Shown: piece after piece, positions 24,406-32,994 of the stretch | How positions within the stretch are numbered: the first letter of the stretch is position 1 | How the letters are laid out: every line of letters begins with the position of its first letter | From: Aeromicrobium yanjiei | Lineage (GTDB): Bacteria; Actinomycetota; Actinomycetes; Propionibacteriales; Nocardioidaceae | NCBI RefSeq assembly: GCF_009649075.1 | Contig: NZ_CP045737.1 | Location: 2,418,001 to 2,482,000, forward strand | Length of the DNA: 64,000 nucleotides | Direction of reading: 5' to 3' | The notes under the pieces: model-generated | Told to the model about the DNA's origin: nothing | Databases searched by the model: none | Seen by the model: the letters and a program-made list of their open reading frames with translations, nothing else | Program-made: the position numbers and the translations under genes

Positions 24406-24557
24406 CGGCGCAGCTCCCGCTCGACCCAGCTGCCGAGCTCTTCGCGGTGGCTGCGGGGCGGCGGGTTGGTGCCGAGGCCGTCTCGCGCGACCAGGCGCAC
24501 GAGCCGCACGATGGACATCAGGCTCAAAAGCGCCAGGAAGACGAGGAACGCGGTCAT
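24402..24557 (-). CDS. Small membrane protein (51 aa) ahead of yczE
   Basis: A 51-residue protein starting MTAFLVFLALLSLMSIVRLVRLVARDG, with one N-terminal transmembrane segment and a charged tail ending WVERELRR. Its stop overlaps the GTG of yczE (GTGA), so the two are coupled and the small protein may be a partner of YczE. It is the first gene of the unit controlled from the palindromic region shared with the MocR regulator. No family recognised. Confidence 0.65.
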   Translation of the reverse strand: MTAFLVFLALLSLMSIVRLVRLVARDGLGTNPPPRSHREELGSWVERELRR

Positions 24558-24575
24558 GAGTCCAGCGTGAACCCA

Positions 24576-24600
24576 ATTGGCCATGCCTTCCATAGCCAAT
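24576..24600. promoter_or_regulatory. Palindromic operator between yczE unit and MocR regulator
   Basis: A 25-bp dyad with outer arms ATTGGC (24576-24581) and GCCAAT (24595-24600), and inner CAT/ATG-like symmetry, sits midway between the divergent start codons at 24557 and 24618. MocR/YczR regulators bind dyads in exactly this position next to their yczE-like target. CACAGT (24606-24611), 6 nt before the GTG of the regulator, is its likely -10, so binding here could control both promoters. Confidence 0.65.
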
Positions 24601-24617
24601 CGTGACACAGTGGACCC

Positions 24618-26066
24618 GTGGCCCTCACCCTCTCCGCCCGGCGGCTCGCCGATCTCCTCGGTCCCCTCGACAACGCCGGCCCGGCATACCGGGAGATCGC
24701 CGACCGCCTTCGCCTGCTTGTGGTGGACGGCCGCGTGGGCGACGGCAGCCGCCTGCCGTCCGAGCGCGAGCTCGCCGCCGCCATCGGCGTCAGCCGTACG
24801 ACCACGACCCGGGTGTACGCCGAGCTGCGCGAGCTCGGCCTCCTGCGCTCCCGACAGGGCTCGGGCAGCGTCGTGCAGGTCCCGCTCGCGGCGTCGAGCG
24901 TCAGCAGCCTGATCGTCACCCCCGACGACGCCGACACCATCGCCCTCACCTATTCCGCGCCCGCAGGCACCCCCGGCCTGGCTCGCGCCTTCGAGACCGC
25001 GGCGACCAGGCTGTCCGGCCTGCTGGCCACGACCGGATACCTGCCGGACGGTCTCCCGGTGCTGCGCGAGATCCTCGCCCAGCGCTACACCGACGGAGGC
25101 CTGCCGACCGATCCCGAGCAGATCATCGTGACGAGCGGGGCCATGGGCGCGATCTCGCTGCTCGCCCGCGTGCTGGTCGACCCGGGCCAGCGCGTCGTCG
25201 TCGAGGGCATCAGCTATCCGCACGCCCACGAGTCGTTCACCGCGGCAGGCGCGCGCCTGTCCGCCTTGCCGGTCGACCGGTCGCCGTGGGAGCCCGCCGC
25301 GATGGCGGAGACGCTGGCAGGGTCGCGGCACCGCGCGGCGTACCTGATCCCGGACTTCCACAATCCCACCGCCGCCGTGATGACGGACGCGGAGCGTGGG
25401 GCGTGGGCGCGCGAGCTGCGGCGCCACGACGTCGTCCCGATCATCGACGAGTCGCTGCGTGACATCAACCTCGACGGGGTCGAGATGCCACCGGTCTTCG
25501 CGACATACGACCCGCGGGCGCTCCTCATCGGGTCGTCGTCCAAGGCGTACTGGGGCGGCCTCCGTGTCGGCTGGATCCGCGCACCGCACGCCCTCGTGAT
25601 GCCTATCGTCCAGGCGCGGATGATGGACGATCTCGGCACGTCCGCCTTCGACCAGCTGGTTCTCGCCGAGCTGCTGACCGAGGGCGGGCAGACCGCCGCC
25701 GCGGGTCGAGCGCGCCTGCGTGCGGGGCGCGACCACCTGCTGTCCGAGCTGGCGCGTGAGCTCCCGGACATCGCGGCGCCGTGCCCGGCCGGCGGCCTCA
25801 ACCTCTGGGCGACCCTCCCAGACCGCATCTCGTCGCGGCTCACCGCCGCGGCATCCCGGCACGGCCTGCTGCTGACCCCCGGCCCTCGGTTCTTCAGCCG
25901 CGTGGGCGCTGCCGGCGAGCGCCACCTCCGCCTTCCGTACACGCAGTCCCACGAGACGCAGACCGAGGCGGTGCGTCGCCTCCGGCGCGCGTACGCGGAG
26001 GTCACCGGCTCGACCGAGCCGGCGACCACCCCGAGGCGTACGGGCACGCTCGAGATGATCGCCTGA
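24618..26066 (+). CDS. yczR: MocR/GntR-family regulator with aminotransferase-like domain (YczR-type)
   Basis: A 482-residue MocR regulator. Residues 15-85 form a GntR winged helix (AYREIADRLRLLVVDGRVGDGSRLPSERELAAAIGVSRTTTTRVYAEL, encoded at about 24681-24825). Residues about 110-460 form a fold-type I aminotransferase domain with the PLP-lysine region GSSSKAYWGGLRVGW and FHNPTAAVM. Members sense PLP or a PLP adduct and act as activators or repressors. The divergent partner is a YczE-type membrane protein, matching the YczR-YczE pairing described in other bacteria. The GTG at 24618 lies 6 nt after CACAGT. Confidence 0.85.
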   Translation: MALTLSARRLADLLGPLDNAGPAYREIADRLRLLVVDGRVGDGSRLPSERELAAAIGVSRTTTTRVYAELRELGLLRSRQGSGSVVQVPLAASSVSSLIVTPDDADTIALTYSAPAGTPGLARAFETAATRLSGLLATTGYLPDGLPVLREILAQRYTDGGLPTDPEQIIVTSGAMGAISLLARVLVDPGQRVVVEGISYPHAHESFTAAGARLSALPVDRSPWEPAAMAETLAGSRHRAAYLIPDFHNPTAAVMTDAERGAWARELRRHDVVPIIDESLRDINLDGVEMPPVFATYDPRALLIGSSSKAYWGGLRVGWIRAPHALVMPIVQARMMDDLGTSAFDQLVLAELLTEGGQTAAAGRARLRAGRDHLLSELARELPDIAAPCPAGGLNLWATLPDRISSRLTAAASRHGLLLTPGPRFFSRVGAAGERHLRLPYTQSHETQTEAVRRLRRAYAEVTGSTEPATTPRRTGTLEMIA

Positions 26067-26080
26067 TCCAGGACGAGCTG

Positions 26081-26164
26081 CGGACCGGAGGCTCGCGTCA
26101 GCGAGCCGTAGAGGCGCGTCAGGGGACGGGAGGCTCCCCTCAGCGGACGGGAGGCGCGCGTCAG
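26081..26164. repeat. Four tandem 21-bp units between convergent genes
   Basis: Four direct units of period 21 (starting 26081, 26102, 26123, 26144) end in CGTCAG or CCTCAG and share CGGACGGGAGGC; a partial fifth unit follows. Neighbouring units carry matched changes that make local inverted repeats, for example GGCTCG with CGAGCC (26090-26107) and AGGGGA with TCCCCT (26121-26140). The array lies between the MocR gene and ilvC, upstream of a separate terminator hairpin. Confidence 0.8.
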
Positions 26165-26179
26165 CGGTGGGATGCGAAA

Positions 26180-26207
26180 GGGCGCCACCGCCGAAGCGGT
26201 GACGCCC
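26180..26207. terminator. Terminator hairpin between yczR and ilvC
   Basis: GGGCGCCACCGC (26180-26191) pairs with GCGGTGACGCCC (26196-26207) around a CGAA tetraloop, with a single mismatch. It is flanked by an A-run on the left and a pyrimidine run on the right, so it can act in both directions for the two convergent genes. Confidence 0.8.
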
Positions 26208-26227
26208 TCTCGGGGTGGTGCGGGTGA

Positions 26228-27295
<1,068 letters not shown>

Positions 27296-27826
27296 TCAGC
27301 TTGCTTGCGTGCCGGGCACGGTACGCAGGGTGCGGTCGGTGATGGAACGGGCTCCGCGGCCGATGGCCACACGTCCGGACTGGGCGATCTCACGGATCCC
27401 GAACGGCTCGAGGACGTTCAGCATCGCGGTGAGCTTGCCCGCGTCGCCGGTCGCCTCGATCGTCACGGCGTCGGTGGCCACGTCGACCACCTTAGCCCTG
27501 AAGAGATTGACCGTCTCCAGCACCTGACCACGGGTCTGCGGGTCGGTCTTGACCTTGATCAGCATCAGCTCGCGCTCGACCGCGCTCGATGACTCGAGCT
27601 CCACGATCTTGAGCACGTTGACGAGCTTGTTGAGCTGCTTGGTGACCTGCTCGAGCGGCAGCTCGTCGACGTTGACGACGATCGTCATGCGCGAGATCTC
27701 GGGGATCTCGGTCGGGCCGACCGCGAGCGACTCGATGTTGAAGCCGCGGCGCATGAACAGGCTCGAGACGCGCGCCAGGACACCGGGCGTGTTCTCCACC
27801 AGGACCGAAAGGGTGTGCGCAGTCAT
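27296..27826 (-). CDS. ilvH: Acetolactate synthase small (regulatory) subunit
   Basis: The 176-residue regulatory subunit that binds valine and activates the catalytic subunit. It starts with an ACT domain, HTLSVLVENTPGVLARVSSLFMRRGFNIESLAVGPTE (encoded near 27720-27820), followed by the C-terminal domain with ELMLIKVKTDP and VVDVATDAVTIEATGDAGKL. Length is typical. Its ATG overlaps the ilvB stop by one base (TGATG), so subunit ratios are set by coupling. Confidence 0.95.
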   Translation of the reverse strand: MTAHTLSVLVENTPGVLARVSSLFMRRGFNIESLAVGPTEIPEISRMTIVVNVDELPLEQVTKQLNKLVNVLKIVELESSSAVERELMLIKVKTDPQTRGQVLETVNLFRAKVVDVATDAVTIEATGDAGKLTAMLNVLEPFGIREIAQSGRVAIGRGARSITDRTLRTVPGTQAS

Positions 27827-29601
27827 CAGATGTCCTCATCGTCCCACTCGGGCGCGAGATCTCGCGCGATCTGGATGTCGTCGTTGCTGGTGCCTGCGTG
27901 GACCATGGGCCACACCATCGCGTCCCGCTCGACCACGAAGTCGATCACGACGGGGCGGTCGGTGATCGCCATGGCCTTCTCGATCGTCGCGTCGAGGTCG
28001 GCCTCGTTGTCGCAGCGCAGACCCACGCAGCCGTACGCGTCCGCGAGCTTGACGAAGTCGGGGATGCGGCGCGCGCCGATCGACTCCGGACCGGTGTTGA
28101 GGTCCGTGTTGGAGTAGCGGCTCTCGTAGAGCAGCGTCTGCCACTGGCGGACCATGCCGAGCGAGGAGTTGTTGATGACCGCGACCTTGATCGGGATGCC
28201 CTCGATCGCGCAGGTCGCGAGCTCCTGGTTGGTCATCTGGAAGCAGCCGTCGCCGTCGATGGCCCACACGACCTGGCCCGGCAGACCGACCTGGGCGCCC
28301 ATCGCGGCAGGCACCGCGTAGCCCATCGTCCCGAGCCCGCCGGAGTTGAGCCACTGGCGCGGACGCTCGTAGTCCACGTAGTGCGCGGACCACATCTGGT
28401 GCTGGCCGACGCCCGCCGTGTACGTCGCGTCGGGCCCGGCGATCGCACTGATCCGCTCGATCACGGTCTGCGGAGCGAGGCCCTCGGCGGGCTTGTCGTA
28501 GCTGACCGGGAACTTGGCCTTGATGCCGAGCATCTGCGCCTTCCAGGCCGAGTAGTCGCCGCGGATGTCGTCGTCGGCGGCCTGCTTCTGCAGCATCGCG
28601 ATCAGGTCGGCGATCACCTCGCGGCAGTCCCCCACGATCGGGACGTCGGCGACCCGGTTCTTGGAGATCTCCGCGGGGTCGATGTCGGCGTGGATGATCT
28701 TGGCCAGCGGCGCGAACGACGCCAGGTGGCCGGTCACCCGGTCGTCGAAACGGGCACCCAGCGAGATGAGCAGATCGCTCTTCTGCAGGGCCGCGACCGC
28801 CGCGACGGTGCCGTGCATGCCGGGCATGCCGAGGTGCAGCTCGTGCGAGTCCGGGAACGCGCCGCGTGCCATGAGGGTCGTGACGACCGGCATCTGGGTC
28901 ATCTCGGCCAGGACCTTCAGCTCAGCCGACGCGTCGGCCTTGATGACGCCTCCGCCGACGTACAGCACCGGACGCTTCGCGGCCGCGATCAGCCGGGCGG
29001 CCTCGCGGACCTGCTTGCCGTGCGGCCGGGTCGTGGGGCGGTAGCCGGGCAGCGCGAGCTCGCTCGGCCACGTGAACGTCGTCGTGGCCTGCAGCGCGTC
29101 CTTGCTGATGTCGACGAGCACCGGTCCGGGGCGACCCGTCAGCGCGATGTGGAACGCCTCGGCGATCGTGCGGGGGATGTCGTCGGGATCGGTGACGAGG
29201 AAGCTGTGCTTGGTGATCGGCATCGTGATGCCGCGGATGTCCGCCTCCTGGAAGGCGTCGGAGCCGATCGAGCCGCTCGCGACCTGGCCCGTGATCGCGA
29301 CGATCGGGACCGAGTCCATGTGCGCATCGGCGATCGCGGTGACGAGGTTGGTGGCGCCCGGCCCGGACGTGGCCATGCAGACGCCCACCTTGCCCGTGAC
29401 CATCGCATAGCCCTGCGCGGCATGGCCTGCGCCCTGCTCGTGGCGAACGAGGATGTGGCGGATCGTGGAGTCGAACAGCGGATCGTACGCCGGGAGGATC
29501 GCGCCACCCGGGATGCCGAAGATGGTGTCAACGTCGGCGTGCTCCAGCGCCCTGACGAGGCTCTGCGCCCCGGTCAGCTGCTCAGGGATCTGCTCGGTCA
29601 T
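27826..29601 (-). CDS. ilvB: Acetolactate synthase large subunit
   Basis: The ThDP-dependent catalytic subunit that makes acetolactate or acetohydroxybutyrate. The 591-residue protein shows [15 protein letters not shown], the catalytic Glu in [29 protein letters not shown], a central FAD-binding domain, and the C-terminal ThDP motif [29 protein letters not shown]. The ATG at 29601 lies about 60 nt after the attenuator terminator. First gene of ilvBHC, regulated by the leader peptide upstream. Confidence 0.96.
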   Translation of the reverse strand: MTEQIPEQLTGAQSLVRALEHADVDTIFGIPGGAILPAYDPLFDSTIRHILVRHEQGAGHAAQGYAMVTGKVGVCMATSGPGATNLVTAIADAHMDSVPIVAITGQVASGSIGSDAFQEADIRGITMPITKHSFLVTDPDDIPRTIAEAFHIALTGRPGPVLVDISKDALQATTTFTWPSELALPGYRPTTRPHGKQVREAARLIAAAKRPVLYVGGGVIKADASAELKVLAEMTQMPVVTTLMARGAFPDSHELHLGMPGMHGTVAAVAALQKSDLLISLGARFDDRVTGHLASFAPLAKIIHADIDPAEISKNRVADVPIVGDCREVIADLIAMLQKQAADDDIRGDYSAWKAQMLGIKAKFPVSYDKPAEGLAPQTVIERISAIAGPDATYTAGVGQHQMWSAHYVDYERPRQWLNSGGLGTMGYAVPAAMGAQVGLPGQVVWAIDGDGCFQMTNQELATCAIEGIPIKVAVINNSSLGMVRQWQTLLYESRYSNTDLNTGPESIGARRIPDFVKLADAYGCVGLRCDNEADLDATIEKAMAITDRPVVIDFVVERDAMVWPMVHAGTSNDDIQIARDLAPEWDDEDI

Positions 29602-29663
29602 GAGGTCGCTACCTAACTGTTCATCGCATGGTCTTGCCGGGGTGCGACCCGGCCTGTTCGCAT

Positions 29664-29707
29664 AAAAAAATCCCCCGTCCCCAGACCGTACGCTGGGGCA
29701 ATCGAGG
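29664..29707 (-). terminator. Rho-independent attenuator terminator of ilvBHC
   Basis: On the minus strand CCCCAG pairs with CTGGGG (inner stem) and TCCCTCG with CGGGGGA (outer stem, one U-G pair), immediately followed by seven U residues (A-tract 29664-29670 on the plus strand). It separates the leader peptide from ilvB and is the expected termination structure of an attenuator. Confidence 0.85.
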
Positions 29708-29732
29708 GAGACGCGGGGCCTGGGCCGACGCG

Positions 29733-29816
29733 TCAGTCGTCTACTACTGCAAGGTTCCGGATCTGCACGTCACCCAGTCTCCTCTCCGTCGCGACGATTA
29801 TCAACTCGTGAGACAT
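29733..29816 (-). CDS. ilvB leader peptide (27 aa)
   Basis: A 27-codon frame starting [16 protein letters not shown] and ending NLAVVDD. It has two clusters of branched-chain codons, Leu-Ile-Ile-Val at residues 5-8 and [12 protein letters not shown] at residues 22-25, the second close to the terminator stem. This is the regulatory peptide expected for transcription attenuation of ilvBHC in response to Leu, Ile and Val supply. No separate function is expected. Confidence 0.8.
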   Translation of the reverse strand: MSHELIIVATERRLGDVQIRNLAVVDD

Positions 29817-29928
29817 TTCGTACCACCATGTGGACTCATCCGCGGATCTGACAACCGGCGCCGTAACTGACAGGATGTCCCGGTCGGCCCGCCAGTACGT
29901 GGACGGGCCCTAACTCTCTGGGGAGAAC

Positions 29929-30237
29929 ATGAAGAAGTCACTCAGCGCGGCCATGATCGTCGCCGCGCTCGCTCTCACGTCCGCTTGTGGCGGCGGCGAG
30001 GATCGTCCGTCCAAGGGTGAGGTGAAGACGTCCATCACCAGCAAGGACAGCGTCTTCGGCACCTCGATCCCCGAGGCCGCCGCCGACTGCGTGGCCGGCC
30101 TCCTCGTCGACTCGAAGCTGTCGGACAAGACGCTCAACGCGATCGTCGAGAAGGACGAGGACTACAAGGGCAGCAAGGAGGACCGCGAGGCCCTCACTGA
30201 CGTGTCCAAGAAGTTCAGCGAGTGCGTCACCAACTGA
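29929..30237 (+). CDS. Small Cys-pair lipoprotein, family shared with the gene at 31897
   Basis: A 102-residue secreted lipoprotein: signal peptide and lipobox LTSAC, a short charged linker, and a helical domain of about 60 residues bounded by two cysteines (ADCVAGLLVDSKLSDKTLNAIVEKD ... FSECVTN, positions about 30085-30235). The same pattern, C-x(5-6)-LVDSxLSDKxLxAxVxxDxxYK, occurs in the lipoprotein at 31897, so the two are paralogues on either side of an SDR gene. The two cysteines probably form a disulfide. Function unknown. GGGGAG precedes the ATG. Confidence 0.78.
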   Translation: MKKSLSAAMIVAALALTSACGGGEDRPSKGEVKTSITSKDSVFGTSIPEAAADCVAGLLVDSKLSDKTLNAIVEKDEDYKGSKEDREALTDVSKKFSECVTN

Positions 30238-30248
30238 CACCTGCTCGC

Positions 30249-30285
30249 CGACGGCCCGGAGGAGATCATCTCCCCCGGGCCGTCG
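30249..30285. terminator. Strong bidirectional terminator hairpin
   Basis: CGACGGCCCGG (30249-30259) and CCGGGCCGTCG (30275-30285) form a perfect 11-bp stem. The loop itself contains GGAGAT-C-ATCTCC, which can extend the stem. It lies between the convergent lipoprotein and SDR genes, with no clear U-tract. Confidence 0.8.
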
Positions 30286-30316
30286 TGCGTCCGGGGCCGG
30301 GGCAGCCCGGCAGGTG

Positions 30317-31774
30317 TCACCAGGGTGAGGGTGCGTAGTCCTTGAGGAAGACTCCGTGGACGTCCTCGCCGGCCTCGCCGCGCACGATGGGGTCGTAGAC
30401 CCGGGCCGCACCGTCCACCAGGTCGAGCGGGGCCTTGAAGCCCTCCTCCGCCAGGCGCACCTTGGTCGGGTGCGGCCGTTCGTCGGTGATCCACCCGGTG
30501 TCGACCGCGGTCATCAAGATGCCGTCCTGCTCGAGCATCTCTCCCGCGCTCGTGCGGGTCAGCATGTTCAGCGCCGCCTTGGCCATGTTGGTGTGGGGGT
30601 GTCCGGGGCCCTTGTAGCGCCGGCTGAACTGTCCCTCCATCGCCGAGACGTTGACGACGTACGTGCGCCGCGCCTCCGCAGCCGCCATCGACGGACGCAG
30701 CCGGCTGACGAGGATGAACGGCGCCGTCGTGTTGCACAGCTGGACCTCGAGCAGCTCGAGGGCGTCGACCTCGTGGACGCGCTGCGTCCAGCTGTTGACG
30801 TCGACCGTGTCTGGCACGAGGCCGCCCGCGTCGATGCGCGCGAGATCGGCCGAGCCCGCGGTCATCGCGAGCGACGTGAGCTCGTCCGCGGTGTGGGCGT
30901 CGCCGGCCAGGACGGGGTGCGCGGAGACCGATCCGACGAGAGCCGCGGGGTGGGCGTCACTGGTGTGGCCGAACGTCAGCAGCTCGGGCAGGGGCCCGTC
31001 CGGCAGCGGGGCCGACTCCGCCTCCGCGAGCGGGGCGTACGAACCGGGGGTGCGCCGGACCGTCTGCGCCGCGTTGTTGATGAGGATGTCGAGCGGTCCC
31101 TGCTCGGCGACCGCGTCCGCCAGGCCCACGACCTGGGCCGGATCGCGCAGGTCGATGCCCACGATGCGCAGGCGGTGCATCCAGTCCGCGCTGTCGGGCA
31201 TGGCCGTGAAGCGACGGACCGCGTCGTGGGGGAAGCGGGTGGTGATCGTGGTGTGGGCACCGTCGCGCAGCAGACGAAGGGCGATGTACATGCCGATCTT
31301 GGCCCGCCCGCCCGTGAGCAGCGCGCGCTTGCCGGTCAGATCGGTGCGGGCGTCGCGCTTGGACCGGTTGAGCGCGGCGCACTCGGGGCAGAGCTGGTGG
31401 TAGAACGCGTCCACGAGCGTGTACTTCTGCTTGCAGATGTAACAGGGCCGCGGCACCAGCAAGGTGCCCGCCGTCGCCCCCGCGACGTTGGACACGAGAG
31501 GGATGCCCTCGGTCTCGTCGTCGATGCGCGTCGGCGAGCCGGTCGCGGTCGCCGAGACCACCTCTCGGTCGGCCGCCGCGACCTGGGCGCGCTTCTCGAG
31601 GCGACGGTGCTTCTTGACGTTCTTGTAGAACTTCCCGCACGCGCGCCTCAGCGCCACGTAGTCAGGGTCCTCCTCGTCCAGACGCTCGGCGGCCGCCAGC
31701 ACGCGCAGGGCGATCGCCAGCTCGTCGGGGTCGATCTCGGAGGTGGGCAGGACGGGATCAACAGGGACGCTCAT
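30317..31774 (-). CDS. SDR-fold protein with N-terminal zinc ribbon and altered active site
   Basis: A 485-residue protein. Residues 1-100 are helical and charged; residues 111-132 form a zinc-ribbon-like CYIC ... CPEC; then a Rossmann SDR domain begins with TGGRAKIGMYIALRLL (154-169), DLRDP, and LINNAAQ (231-237). The catalytic Ser is present (S377 in NVSAME) and so is the Lys (K399), but the Tyr four residues before it is replaced by Thr (HTNMAK), so normal SDR chemistry is doubtful; Y387 nearby might substitute. A 90-residue insertion (240-330) is also unusual. TAGGAT lies 9 nt before the ATG. Function unknown. Confidence 0.82.
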   Translation of the reverse strand: MSVPVDPVLPTSEIDPDELAIALRVLAAAERLDEEDPDYVALRRACGKFYKNVKKHRRLEKRAQVAAADREVVSATATGSPTRIDDETEGIPLVSNVAGATAGTLLVPRPCYICKQKYTLVDAFYHQLCPECAALNRSKRDARTDLTGKRALLTGGRAKIGMYIALRLLRDGAHTTITTRFPHDAVRRFTAMPDSADWMHRLRIVGIDLRDPAQVVGLADAVAEQGPLDILINNAAQTVRRTPGSYAPLAEAESAPLPDGPLPELLTFGHTSDAHPAALVGSVSAHPVLAGDAHTADELTSLAMTAGSADLARIDAGGLVPDTVDVNSWTQRVHEVDALELLEVQLCNTTAPFILVSRLRPSMAAAEARRTYVVNVSAMEGQFSRRYKGPGHPHTNMAKAALNMLTRTSAGEMLEQDGILMTAVDTGWITDERPHPTKVRLAEEGFKAPLDLVDGAARVYDPIVRGEAGEDVHGVFLKDYAPSPW

Positions 31775-31896
31775 GACCCCTCCATCCTAGGCGGGACAGA
31801 GCACCGTCCCCACACCCGTCACCTGCTCCCGGTGTCGCGAGGGTTGCAGCTTCTTGCTTTCATGGAAGGTCTTGCCCCCGAATCCCAAGGATCATC

Positions 31897-32310
31897 ATGA
31901 TGCGACGCACCATCGGGCTCGCGCTCGCCACCCTTGCTCTCACGGTCACCAGCGCCTGCGGAGGCAGCTCCTCGGACGGCGACAAGGACGCAGCGAGCGA
32001 CGCCAAGACCTCGAGCACGCCGAGCGCGAGCAGCCCCAGCCCCAGCGCCGGCAGCGCGACGACGCCGGCGCCCGTCAAGTCCGTCGACCCCAACAAGCGT
32101 CCGACGGCCAAGCAGCTCGCCGAGACGCTCAAGAGCGCCGGACTGACCGAGAAGCAGGCCACGTGCTTCAGCAAGCAGCTCGTGGACTCGTCGTTGTCGG
32201 ACAAGCTGCTCGCAGCCCTGGTCAACCGCGACGGCTCCTACAAGCCGAGCGCCAAGGAGACCGCGGCGTACCAGAAGATCGCCCAGGGGGCCGCGACCAC
32301 TTGCTCCTGA
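31897..32310 (+). CDS. Small Cys-pair lipoprotein, paralogue of the gene at 29929
   Basis: A 137-residue lipoprotein with lipobox TSAC, followed by a long Ser/Pro/Ala/Thr linker (about residues 25-62) and a 75-residue helical domain bounded by cysteines: ATCFSKQLVDSSLSDKLLAALVNRDGSYK ... TTCS (encoded near 32158-32310). The domain matches the lipoprotein at 29929, but the linker is much longer. AAGG lies 6 nt before the first ATG. Its stop codon is 1 nt from the stop of the convergent SseB-like gene. Function unknown. Confidence 0.78.
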   Translation: MMRRTIGLALATLALTVTSACGGSSSDGDKDAASDAKTSSTPSASSPSPSAGSATTPAPVKSVDPNKRPTAKQLAETLKSAGLTEKQATCFSKQLVDSSLSDKLLAALVNRDGSYKPSAKETAAYQKIAQGAATTCS

Positions 32311-32311
32311 G

Positions 32312-32974
32312 TCAGCGCCGCCAGAACCTCGGCCGCTTCTCACGGCGGACGCGGTCGGCGTCGCCGAGGGTCGCGCGCAGGGCCTCGGGTACTTCCTCGA
32401 GGGGCACGACGATGACAGTCGGCACGCCCAGGGAGTCCAGGTCGATCGACGCCGCCAGCGTTGTCCGGACGGCGTCCGCAGGCGCCGGTCCCCCGGCCGC
32501 GACGTAGGCGAGGCACCCGAGGGTGGGGCTGTCATCGACGGTGAAGCCGAATGCGTGCAGCTCGCTCACATGGTCGTCGGCGGCGTCGGCGAGAGCCTCC
32601 CGCGCGGACGCGTCGAGGCCGTCCCACGGCGCACGGCGTACGTCCGCCCCGTCGGGGAACGGCACCAGGTACCGCTTGAGCTGGGCCACGTAGTCGGCGG
32701 AGGCCGTCATGCCGGACGGGACCGCGGGATCGACGTGGATCCCGATGCCCGCCGGCAGCACCGTGAGCAGGGAGCGCACGCTGATCTTCTTGAGGTCCCA
32801 CGACTCCAGGTGCAGCGCCTCCCCCGCGCGGGCCTCGCTGGTCCACACGCAGACCAGCTGACGCCCCGGCGCAGGCTCGCTGCCGGAGAAGACCCCCGTG
32901 GTGCGGTCCACGCCGATCAGCACCTGCGCGAACAGCAGGTCCCACCGGGTCGCGAAGACCTGGCCGCCACTCAC
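32312..32974 (-). CDS. SseB-like protein of unknown function
   Basis: A 220-residue soluble protein. The N-terminal half, with LVCVWTSEARAGEALHLESW, VRSLLTVLPAGIGIHVDPAVPSG and LKRYLVPFPDG, resembles the SseB N-terminal domain, which is common in actinobacterial proteins of unknown role. The C-terminal half has a possible second alpha/beta unit (LDSLGVPTVIVVPLEEVPEAL) and a basic tail. The start is a GTG at 32974. It is 20 bp downstream of ilvD on the same strand and may be co-transcribed. The family call is tentative. Confidence 0.65.
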   Translation of the reverse strand: MSGGQVFATRWDLLFAQVLIGVDRTTGVFSGSEPAPGRQLVCVWTSEARAGEALHLESWDLKKISVRSLLTVLPAGIGIHVDPAVPSGMTASADYVAQLKRYLVPFPDGADVRRAPWDGLDASAREALADAADDHVSELHAFGFTVDDSPTLGCLAYVAAGGPAPADAVRTTLAASIDLDSLGVPTVIVVPLEEVPEALRATLGDADRVRREKRPRFWRR

Positions 32975-32994
32975 CGCGTACGCTCCGACCGCTG

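Larger units (their letters stand above)
29602..29928. promoter_or_regulatory. Attenuator region of ilvBHC and promoter of a divergent lipoprotein
   Basis: This 327-bp gap holds the ilvB leader peptide (29733-29816), its terminator (29664-29707) and, on the other strand, the upstream region of the lipoprotein at 29929. Between 29820 and 29928 no gene is visible; CTGACA near 29867 could be a -35 for the plus-strand gene, and GGGGAG just before 29929 is its ribosome-binding site. Confidence 0.65.
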
